A stretch of 64,000 nucleotides of DNA, taken from the NCBI GenBank assembly GCA_000263395.1, contig AJXE01000015.1, positions 1 through 64,000 on the forward strand, in the 5' to 3' direction. Each line of letters begins with the position of its first letter. Position 1 is the first letter of the stretch. Of the stretch, positions 56,342 through 64,000 are shown in pieces. A program made the translations under genes and the position numbers. The notes beneath the pieces were generated by a model that had not been told where the DNA came from, searched no databases, and was given only the letters and a program-made list of their open reading frames with translations. Origin of the DNA: Stutzerimonas stutzeri TS44 (GTDB lineage: Bacteria; Pseudomonadota; Gammaproteobacteria; Pseudomonadales; Pseudomonadaceae).

Positions 56342-57690
56342 CGCGCAGCACGATGAAAACGCTCGCCTCCCTCGGCCCGGCCAACCGCGTGGCGCGCAAT
56401 GAGGAAACCCACCCGCTGACTTGGCGCCTGCGCGACGACGCTCAGCCGGTCTGGCTCGACGAATATCAGCAGAAGAACGGCTACGCTGCCGCGCGCAAGG
56501 CGCTGGCCGAAATGGCCCAGGCCGACATCGTGCAAACGGTCAAGGAGTCCGGGCTCAAGGGTCGCGGCGGCGCCGGCTTCCCCACCGGAGTGAAGTGGGG
56601 CCTGATGCCGGCCGACGAGTCGCAAAATATCCGCTACCTGCTGTGCAACGCCGACGAGATGGAGCCCAACACCTGGAAGGACCGCCTGCTCATGGAGCAG
56701 CTGCCGCACCTGCTGGTCGAAGGCATGCTGATCAGCGCCCGCGCACTGAAGGCCTATCGCGGCTACATCTTCCTGCGCGGCGAATACGTCGATGCGGCGC
56801 ACAACCTCAACCGCGCCATCGAGGAAGCCAAGGCCGCCGGCCTGCTGGGCAAGAACATCCTCGGTTCCGGCTTCGATTTCGAGCTGTTCGTGCACACCGG
56901 TGCCGGGCGCTACATCTGCGGTGAAGAAACCGCGCTGATCAACTCGCTCGAGGGCCGTCGCGCCAACCCGCGCGCCAAGCCGCCCTTCCCTGCCGCCGTT
57001 GGCGTCTGGGGCAAACCGACCTGCGTGAACAACGTTGAAACCCTGTGCAACGTGCCGGCGATCATCGGTAACGGCGTGGACTGGTACAAGAGCCTGGCAC
57101 GCCCGGGCAGCGAAGACATGGGCAGCAAGCTCATGGGCTTCTCCGGCAAGGTCAAGCATCCCGGCATCTGGGAGCTGCCCTTCGGCATCAGCGCCCGCGA
57201 GCTGTTCGAGGACTACGCCGGCGGCATGCGCGACGGCTATCGCCTCAAGTGCTGGCAGCCCGGCGGCGCCGGCACCGGTTTCCTGCTGCCCGAGCACCTC
57301 GAGGCGCAGATGTATGCCGGCGGCATCGCCAAGGTCGGCACGCGCATGGGCACCGGCCTGGCACTGGCGGTGGACGACACCATCAACATGGTCTCGCTGC
57401 TGCGCAACATGGAAGAGTTCTTCGCCCGCGAATCCTGCGGCTGGTGCACGCCATGCCGCGACGGCCTGCCGTGGAGCGTGAAGCTTCTGCGCGCACTCGA
57501 GCGCGGCCAGGGTAGCCGCCAGGACATCGACACGCTGCTGCAACTGGTCGACTTTCTCGGACCGGGCCGCACCTTCTGCGCCCACGCGCCAGGCGCGGTG
57601 GAGCCACTGGGCAGCGCGGTGAAATATTTCCGACATGAGTTCGAGGCAGGCGTCGCGCAAGAGGCGAAGGCGCCTGTGCAGCCGGCATAG
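56338..57690 (+). CDS. nuoF: NADH-quinone oxidoreductase subunit F
   Basis: 450 residues. Binds NADH and FMN and carries cluster N3. Motifs: [14 protein letters not shown] (NADH), [19 protein letters not shown] (FMN), [12 protein letters not shown] plus a distant Cys (cluster N3). Coupled to nuoE by ATGA overlap; a second ATG at 56353 is an alternative start. A 128-bp gap follows before nuoG, with no gene or clear hairpin in it. Confidence 0.97.
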   Translation: MTRSTMKTLASLGPANRVARNEETHPLTWRLRDDAQPVWLDEYQQKNGYAAARKALAEMAQADIVQTVKESGLKGRGGAGFPTGVKWGLMPADESQNIRYLLCNADEMEPNTWKDRLLMEQLPHLLVEGMLISARALKAYRGYIFLRGEYVDAAHNLNRAIEEAKAAGLLGKNILGSGFDFELFVHTGAGRYICGEETALINSLEGRRANPRAKPPFPAAVGVWGKPTCVNNVETLCNVPAIIGNGVDWYKSLARPGSEDMGSKLMGFSGKVKHPGIWELPFGISARELFEDYAGGMRDGYRLKCWQPGGAGTGFLLPEHLEAQMYAGGIAKVGTRMGTGLALAVDDTINMVSLLRNMEEFFARESCGWCTPCRDGLPWSVKLLRALERGQGSRQDIDTLLQLVDFLGPGRTFCAHAPGAVEPLGSAVKYFRHEFEAGVAQEAKAPVQPA

Positions 57691-57818
57691 AGAATTGAAC
57701 GACGCAGGGCGCGGAAGGCTCGACGCGAGGCAGATTCAGCCCGTCAGCCTGAGCGCCCAGCTTCAAAAGCAGATTTCCTATTAGCCTGACCCGCGCAAGC
57801 GGATGAGAAGACCTAGAA

Positions 57819-60548
57819 ATGGCCACGATCCACGTAGACGGCAAAGCCTACGAGGTCGACGGTGCAGACAACCTGTTGCAGGCCTGTCTGTCCCTCGGAC
57901 TCGACATCCCCTACTTCTGCTGGCATCCGGCGCTGGGCAGCGTCGGTGCCTGCCGCCAGTGCGCGGTCAAGCAGTACAGCGACGAGAACGACACCCGCGG
58001 CCGCCTGGTCATGTCCTGCATGACCCCGGCTACCGACAAGAGCTGGATCTCCATCGACGACGAGGAAGCCAAGGCCTTCCGCGCCAGCGTCGTCGAGTGG
58101 CTGATGATCAACCATCCGCACGACTGCCCGGTGTGCGAGGAAGGCGGCCACTGTCACCTGCAGGACATGACGGTGATGACCGGCCACAACAAGCGCCGCT
58201 ATCGCTTCACCAAGCGCACCCACCAGAACCAGGAACTCGGCCCGTTCATCGCCCACGAGATGAACCGCTGCATCGCCTGCTACCGCTGCGTGCGCTACTA
58301 CAAGGACTACGCCGGCGGCGAGGACCTCGGTGTCTTCGGCGCCCACGACAACGTCTATTTCGGCCGTGTCGAGGACGGCGTGCTGGAGAGCGAGTTCTCC
58401 GGCAACCTGGTCGAGGTCTGCCCGACCGGCGTGTTCACCGACAAGACCCACTCCGAACGCTACAACCGCAAGTGGGACATGCAGTTCGCCCCGAGCATCT
58501 GCCAGCAGTGCTCGGCCGGCTGCAACATCAGCCCCGGCGAGCGCTATGGCGAAATCCGCCGCATCGAGAACCGCTTCAACGGCTCGGTCAACCACTACTT
58601 CCTCTGCGATCGCGGCCGCTTCGGTTATGGCTACGTCAACCGCAAGGACCGGCCGCGCCAGCCGCTGCTGCGTACTGGACAGGCCCAGCTGGGCGTCGAC
58701 GCCGCACTGGACAAGGCCGCCGCGCTGCTTGCCGGTCGTCGGCTGATCGGCATCGGCTCGCCGCGCGCCAGCCTGGAAAGCAACCACGCGCTGCGTGAAC
58801 TGGTCGGCGCCGACAACTTCTACTCCGGCATCGCCGCGCAGGAACTGCACAACCTGCAGTTGATCCGCACGCTGCTGCAGGACGGCCCGCTGCCGACACC
58901 GTCGATGCGCGAGATCGAAGAGCATGACGCCATCTTCGTCCTCGGCGAGGACCTGACCCAGACTGCTCCGCGTCTGGCGCTCTCCCTGCGCCAGGCCGTC
59001 AAGGGCAAGGCCACCGAAATTGCCGCCGCGGCGAAGATTCCCGAGTGGCACCAGGCCGCCGTGCAGAACGTCGCCCAGCGCGCGCTGAGCCCGCTGTTCA
59101 TCGCCTGCGTCAGCGAGACCCGCCTGGACGATGTGGCGGCCGAAAGCGTACAGGCCGCGCCCGACGACCTGGCCCGACTGGGCTTCGCCGTCGCACACGC
59201 CATCGACCCCAGCGCACCAGCGGTTACCGGACTGGAAGCCGATGCCGCTCAACTGGCACAGCGCATCGCCGACGCCCTGCTCGCCGGCAAGCGCCCGCTG
59301 ATCGTCTCCGGCGCGTCGCTCGGCTCCGAAGCCGTGCTCAAGGCCGCAGCGAACATCGCCCAGGCGCTGAAGAATCGCGAGAAGAACGCCTCGATCAGCC
59401 TGGTGGCTGCCGAAGCCAACAGCCTGGGCATGGCCCTGCTGCTGGCCGACGAGCGCGCCGACAAGTCGGTGGACGCCGCGCTGCAGGCACTGCGTAGTGG
59501 CCAGGCCGATGCCGTACTGGTGCTGGAAAACGACCTGTACCGCCGCGCCGCACGCGCTGACGTCGACGCTGCGCTGGATGCCGCGCACGTGCTGATCGTC
59601 GCCGATCACCAGCACACCGAAACCGCCGTGCGCGCCGATCTGTTGCTACCTGTCGCCAGTTTCGCCGAGGGCGACGGCACCCTGGTCAGCCAGGAAGGCC
59701 GTGCCCAGCGCTTCTTCCAGGTCTTCGAGCCGAGTTACTACGACAGCAGCATCCTGATCCGCGAGGGCTGGCGCTGGCTGCATGCACTGCAGTCGACCCG
59801 CGAGCATCGCCCGGTGGACTGGACCCGCCTCGATCAGGCGACCGAAGCCTGTGCCTCCAGCCATCCGCTGCTGGCCGCGATTCGTGACGCGGCGCCGAAG
59901 GCCGAATTCCGCATCAAGGGTCTGAAAATGGCCCGCGAACCGCTGCGCTACAGCGGTCGCACGGCGATGCGTGCCGACATCAGCGTGCACGAGCCGCGTC
60001 AGCCGCAGGATATCGACTCGCCGTTCGCCTTCTCCATGGAAGGCTATTCCGGCTCGGCCGAAGCCCGTCAGCAGATTCCCTTCGCCTGGTCGCCGGGCTG
60101 GAACTCGCCGCAAGCCTGGAACAAGTTCCAGGACGAGGTCGGCGGCCATCTGCGCGCCGGCGACCCGGGCGTACGCCTGCTCGAATCGCGCGGCACCACG
60201 CTGACCTGGTTCGCGCCGACCGCTGCCTTCGCTCCGCAACCGGGCCACTGGCAGGCCGTGCCGCTGTATCACCTGTTCGGCAGCGACGAAACCTCGTCAC
60301 TGGCCGCGCCGATCCAGACACGCATTCCGCAGCCCTATGTGGCCCTGAACGAAGCCGAGGCCGCGCGCCTGGGCGTCAACGACGGTGTACGTCTGGCCCT
60401 GCTGGTCAACGGGCATGAGCTGCACCTGCCGCTGCGTATCGTCGAAGACCTGGCGGTCGGGCTGGTCGGTCTGCCGGTCGGCCTGCCCGGCGTGCCGGCA
60501 GCGTTCGCAGGCGCGATCGTCAGCAACCTGCAGGAGGCTGCGCAATGA
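57819..60548 (+). CDS. nuoG: NADH-quinone oxidoreductase subunit G
   Basis: 909 residues. Iron-sulfur subunit of the peripheral arm: N1b ligands in [16 protein letters not shown]5 in [16 protein letters not shown]4 in [14 protein letters not shown], and the extra N7 cluster site [10 protein letters not shown] molybdopterin-oxidoreductase-like domain without cofactor forms the rest. It overlaps nuoH by 4 bp. Confidence 0.97.
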   Translation: MATIHVDGKAYEVDGADNLLQACLSLGLDIPYFCWHPALGSVGACRQCAVKQYSDENDTRGRLVMSCMTPATDKSWISIDDEEAKAFRASVVEWLMINHPHDCPVCEEGGHCHLQDMTVMTGHNKRRYRFTKRTHQNQELGPFIAHEMNRCIACYRCVRYYKDYAGGEDLGVFGAHDNVYFGRVEDGVLESEFSGNLVEVCPTGVFTDKTHSERYNRKWDMQFAPSICQQCSAGCNISPGERYGEIRRIENRFNGSVNHYFLCDRGRFGYGYVNRKDRPRQPLLRTGQAQLGVDAALDKAAALLAGRRLIGIGSPRASLESNHALRELVGADNFYSGIAAQELHNLQLIRTLLQDGPLPTPSMREIEEHDAIFVLGEDLTQTAPRLALSLRQAVKGKATEIAAAAKIPEWHQAAVQNVAQRALSPLFIACVSETRLDDVAAESVQAAPDDLARLGFAVAHAIDPSAPAVTGLEADAAQLAQRIADALLAGKRPLIVSGASLGSEAVLKAAANIAQALKNREKNASISLVAAEANSLGMALLLADERADKSVDAALQALRSGQADAVLVLENDLYRRAARADVDAALDAAHVLIVADHQHTETAVRADLLLPVASFAEGDGTLVSQEGRAQRFFQVFEPSYYDSSILIREGWRWLHALQSTREHRPVDWTRLDQATEACASSHPLLAAIRDAAPKAEFRIKGLKMAREPLRYSGRTAMRADISVHEPRQPQDIDSPFAFSMEGYSGSAEARQQIPFAWSPGWNSPQAWNKFQDEVGGHLRAGDPGVRLLESRGTTLTWFAPTAAFAPQPGHWQAVPLYHLFGSDETSSLAAPIQTRIPQPYVALNEAEAARLGVNDGVRLALLVNGHELHLPLRIVEDLAVGLVGLPVGLPGVPAAFAGAIVSNLQEAAQ

Positions 60549-61537
60549 GCTGGCTGACTCCCGAAATCATCGACGTGATCATCCAGGTGCTCAAATCCCT
60601 CGTCATCATGCTGGTGGTGGTGGTGGCCGGTGCGCTGCTGAGCTTCGTCGAGCGCCGTCTGCTCGGTCTCTGGCAGGATCGCTACGGTCCGAACCGGGTC
60701 GGCCCATACGGCCTGTTCCAGCTCGCCGCCGACATGCTGAAGATGTTCTTCAAGGAGGACTGGACGCCGCCGTTCGTCGACAAGCCGATCTTCACCCTGG
60801 CGCCGGTGGTGGCGATGGGTTCGCTGTTGATCGCCTTCGCCATCGTGCCGGTGACTCCGACCTGGGGCGTGGCCGATCTGAACATCGGCCTGCTGTTCTT
60901 CTTCGCGATGGCCGGCCTCACCGTCTACGCGGTGCTGTTCGCCGGCTGGGCCAGCAACAACAAGTTCGCCCTGCTCGGCGCCCTGCGCGCATCGGCGCAG
61001 ACGGTGTCCTACGAAGTGTTCTTGGGCCTGTCGCTGATGGGCATCGTCGCCCAGGTCGGCTCGTTCAACATGCGCGACATCGTCGAGTACCAGCAGGAGA
61101 ACCTGTGGTTCGTCATTCCGCAGATTCTCGGCTTCGCGACCTTCTTCATCGCCGGTGTCGCGGTCACCCACCGTCACCCGTTCGACCAGCCGGAAGCCGA
61201 GCAGGAATTGGCCGATGGCTATCACGTCGAATATGCCGGCATGAAATGGGGCATGTTTTTCGTCGGTGAGTACATCGGCATTGTGACCATCTCGGCGCTG
61301 CTGACCACGCTGTTCTTCGGCGGCTGGCACGGGCCGTTCCTCGACACCCTGCCGTGGCTGTCGTTCTTCTGGTTCGCGCTCAAGACCGGCTTCTTCATCA
61401 TGCTCTTCATCCTGCTGCGAGCGTCCCTACCCCGGCCACGCTACGACCAGGTAATGGCTTTCGGCTGGAAGTTCTGTCTGCCGCTGACGCTGCTCAACCT
61501 GCTGGTGACCGGCGCGCTCGTGCTGGCCGCGCAGTAA
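60545..61537 (+). CDS. nuoH: NADH-quinone oxidoreductase subunit H
   Basis: 330 residues, eight or nine membrane segments. Connects the quinone pocket to the membrane arm. Conserved [22 protein letters not shown] loop (seen as [20 protein letters not shown]) and the acidic loop [27 protein letters not shown] region overlaps the nuoG end (ATGA). Confidence 0.97.
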   Translation: MSWLTPEIIDVIIQVLKSLVIMLVVVVAGALLSFVERRLLGLWQDRYGPNRVGPYGLFQLAADMLKMFFKEDWTPPFVDKPIFTLAPVVAMGSLLIAFAIVPVTPTWGVADLNIGLLFFFAMAGLTVYAVLFAGWASNNKFALLGALRASAQTVSYEVFLGLSLMGIVAQVGSFNMRDIVEYQQENLWFVIPQILGFATFFIAGVAVTHRHPFDQPEAEQELADGYHVEYAGMKWGMFFVGEYIGIVTISALLTTLFFGGWHGPFLDTLPWLSFFWFALKTGFFIMLFILLRASLPRPRYDQVMAFGWKFCLPLTLLNLLVTGALVLAAQ

Positions 61538-61549
61538 GGAGAAAAATTC

Positions 61550-62098
<549 letters not shown>

Positions 62099-62176
62099 TC
62101 GTATCGCTGCGCCCCCGCTCCTTCCGCCCGCTCGCCTCATGGGCGAGCGACGCCACAGTTTCGAGGACCTGACGTC
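62099..62176 (+). other. nuoI-nuoJ intercistronic hairpin region
   Basis: 8-bp hairpin CGCTCGCC/GGCGAGCG with loop TCATG (62129-62149) in an otherwise empty 78-bp gap. No T run; possible mRNA processing or stability element. Confidence 0.45.
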
Positions 62177-62677
62177 ATGGAATTCGCGTTCTACTTCTCC
62201 GCCGGTGTCGCGGTGGTCTCCACCCTGCGGGTGGTCACCGGCACGAACCCGGTTCACGCCCTGCTCTACCTGGTCATCTCGCTGCTGGCGGTGGCCATGT
62301 GCTTCTTCAGCCTCGGCGCGCCGTTTGCCGGTGCGCTGGAAATCATCGTCTACGCCGGCGCGATCATGGTGCTGTTCGTCTTCGTGGTGATGATGCTCAA
62401 CCTCGGCCCGGCCATTGCCCAGCAGGAGCGGGCGTGGCTGACACCACGGATCTGGGTCGGCCCGTCGCTGCTGGCCGGAGTGCTGCTGCTACAACTGCTC
62501 TGGGCGCTGTTCGCCGAACCGAGCAACGCACCGCTGGCGCTCACCAGCGTTGGTCCCAAGGAGGTTGGCGTGTCGCTGTTCGGGCCCTACCTGCTGGCTG
62601 TCGAACTGGCCTCGCTGCTGCTGCTCGCGGCGCTGATCGCGGCCTACCACCTGGGTCGTCACGAGGCGAAGGAGTAA
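62177..62677 (+). CDS. nuoJ: NADH-quinone oxidoreductase subunit J
   Basis: 166 residues, five membrane segments. Proton-pathway subunit of the membrane arm. Typical segments: ALLYLVISLLAVAMCFFSLG, GALEIIVYAGAIMVLFVFVVMMLNL. nuoK begins 3 bp after the stop. Confidence 0.96.
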   Translation: MEFAFYFSAGVAVVSTLRVVTGTNPVHALLYLVISLLAVAMCFFSLGAPFAGALEIIVYAGAIMVLFVFVVMMLNLGPAIAQQERAWLTPRIWVGPSLLAGVLLLQLLWALFAEPSNAPLALTSVGPKEVGVSLFGPYLLAVELASLLLLAALIAAYHLGRHEAKE

Positions 62678-62680
62678 TTC

Positions 62681-62989
62681 ATGCAAAGCATTCCCCTCGA
62701 ACACGGGCTGGCGGTCGCCGCGATCCTCTTCTGCCTCGGGCTGGTCGGTCTGATGGTTCGGCGCAACATCCTGTTCATGCTGATGAGCCTGGAAATCATG
62801 ATGAACGCCGCCGGCCTGGCCTTCGTCGTCACCGGTAGCCGCTGGGCGCAGGCGGACGGCCAGATCATGTTCATTCTGGTAATCACCCTGGCGGCGGCCG
62901 AAGCCGCCATCGGCCTGGCGATCCTGCTGCAGTTGTACCGCCGCTTCAATACCCTCGATGTCGACGCCGCAAGCGAGATGCACGGATGA
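62681..62989 (+). CDS. nuoK: NADH-quinone oxidoreductase subunit K
   Basis: 102 residues, three membrane segments, homologous to MrpC. Conserved glutamates lie in [14 protein letters not shown] and in [13 protein letters not shown]. Its stop overlaps the nuoL ATG by 4 bp. Confidence 0.97.
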   Translation: MQSIPLEHGLAVAAILFCLGLVGLMVRRNILFMLMSLEIMMNAAGLAFVVTGSRWAQADGQIMFILVITLAAAEAAIGLAILLQLYRRFNTLDVDAASEMHG

Positions 62990-64000
62990 ATCTTCTATTC
63001 CTGACCTTCGTTTTTCCGCTGCTCGGCTACTTCCTGCTCGCGTTTTCCCGCGGGCGGATTTCCGAGAATCTTGCTGCAACCATCGGCGTCGGTTCGGTGG
63101 GGCTCAGCGCGCTGACCAGTGCCTGGATCATCTGGCAGTTCAACACCATGCCGCCGGCCGAGGGGATCTTCACCCTGCAACTGTGGCAGTGGCTGGACGT
63201 CGCCGGCCTGCAGGCGTCCTTCGGCCTGCATCTGGACGGCCTGTCGCTGACCATGCTCGGCGTGGTCACCGGCGTGGGCTTTCTGATCCACCTGTTCGCC
63301 AGCTGGTACATGCGGGGTGAAGAGGGCTACTCGCGCTTCTTCGCCTACACCAACCTGTTCATTTTCAGCATGCTGCTGCTGATTCTGGGCGACAACCTGC
63401 TGCTGCTGTACTTCGGCTGGGAAGGCGTCGGGCTGTGCTCGTACCTGCTGATCGGCTTCTATTTCAAGGAGCGCAAGAACGGTAATGCCGCGCTCAAGGC
63501 GTTCATCGTCACCCGCGTCGGCGATGTGTTCATGGCCTTCGGCCTGTTCATCCTGTTCGTCCAGCTCGGCACGCTGAACATCCAGGAACTGCTGGCGCTG
63601 GCGCCGCAGAAGTTCGCCGAGGGCGATCTGTGGATAACCCTGGCAACCCTGGCGCTGCTCGGCGGCGCAGTGGGCAAATCGGCACAACTGCCGCTGCAGA
63701 CCTGGCTGGCCGATGCGATGGCAGGCCCGACGCCGGTGTCCGCGCTGATCCACGCCGCCACCATGGTCACCGCCGGCGTCTACCTGATCGCCCGTACCCA
63801 TGGCCTGTTCCTGCTGGCGCCCGACGTACACGAACTGGTCGGCATTGTCGGCGGCGTGACGCTGGTGCTGGCCGGCTTCGCCGCACTGGTGCAGACCGAC
63901 ATCAAGCGCATCCTGGCCTACTCGACCATGAGCCAGATCGGCTACATGTTCCTCGCCCTCGGCGTCGGTGCCTGGGACGCGGCGATCTTCCACCTGATGA
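62986..64000 (+). CDS. nuoL: NADH-quinone oxidoreductase subunit L (partial, 3' end outside window)
   Basis: The first 338 codons are present and open to the window end; the family is about 610 residues. Antiporter-like proton-pumping subunit of complex I. Seen: [33 protein letters not shown] (conserved Glu), [20 protein letters not shown] (conserved Lys), [20 protein letters not shown] and [15 protein letters not shown]. Start ATG overlaps the nuoK stop (ATGA). nuoM and nuoN are expected downstream. Confidence 0.96.
   Translation, partial: MNLLFLTFVFPLLGYFLLAFSRGRISENLAATIGVGSVGLSALTSAWIIWQFNTMPPAEGIFTLQLWQWLDVAGLQASFGLHLDGLSLTMLGVVTGVGFLIHLFASWYMRGEEGYSRFFAYTNLFIFSMLLLILGDNLLLLYFGWEGVGLCSYLLIGFYFKERKNGNAALKAFIVTRVGDVFMAFGLFILFVQLGTLNIQELLALAPQKFAEGDLWITLATLALLGGAVGKSAQLPLQTWLADAMAGPTPVSALIHAATMVTAGVYLIARTHGLFLLAPDVHELVGIVGGVTLVLAGFAALVQTDIKRILAYSTMSQIGYMFLALGVGAWDAAIFHLM

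Overview
The window looks like the chromosome of a high-GC pseudomonad, most probably the Pseudomonas/Stutzerimonas stutzeri group. The evidence is gene content and order: the thrS-infC-rpmI-rplT-pheS-pheT-ihfA-merR cluster, a 1620-residue NAD-glutamate dehydrogenase, an OprD-type porin, a PA2778/PA2779-like pair, a nitrate assimilation cluster with an ANTAR regulator and a kinase/phosphatase, and a nuo operon with a fused nuoCD. The species call is inference. Nearly everything from 1489 onward reads as core genome.

Layout. 1-1480: the end of an integrated, lower-GC element carrying an inovirus Gp2-like (YagK/YfjJ) HUH protein, abutting tRNA-Pro(GGG) at 1489-1565. 1662-9021 (minus): translation cluster thrS, infC (AUU start), rpmI, rplT, pheS, pheT, ihfA and a MerR-like gene, followed by tRNA-Val(GAC). 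9494-15460: a glutamylpolyamine-type oxidase, a C39-like peptidase lipoprotein with a small membrane partner, an I78 inhibitor-like lipoprotein, an acyltransferase, mobA, a YgdI/YgdR lipoprotein, tRNA-Pro(CGG) and a glutaredoxin-like protein. 15866-28473: OprD porin, the DUF883/YqjE/YqjK trio, dgt, FUSC, yggL, dacB, rlmKL, rmf, pyrD and two conserved hypotheticals. 28518-33380: gdhB. 33567-40327: a tightly overlapping MoxR/DUF58/DUF4381/BatA/BatB-TPR/BatD operon.

40361-52645 is the nitrate assimilation region: nasT, a divergent PfkB-type sugar kinase, an MFS nitrate transporter, a PP2C/Ser-Thr kinase fusion, nirB, nirD, a molybdenum nitrate reductase and cobA. Nitrate is imported, reduced to nitrite and then ammonium; cobA feeds siroheme to NirB, and mobA (13989) supplies the reductase cofactor. 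Three GG-N10-GC sigma54 promoters stand before nasT, the transporter and nirB. The transporter and nirB leaders share an AACGGC hexaloop hairpin and a terminator-like hairpin containing the same 12-mer, as expected for NasT/ANTAR antitermination. No nasS is visible; instead a small ORF overlaps the nasT start. 52902-64000: nuoA to nuoL for respiratory complex I, with nuoL cut by the window end.

The least understood items are the peptidase/small-membrane-protein pair, the small ORF coupled to nasT, the sugar kinase inside the nas cluster, the thrS leader hairpin with an anticodon-like loop, and the element end at tRNA-Pro.
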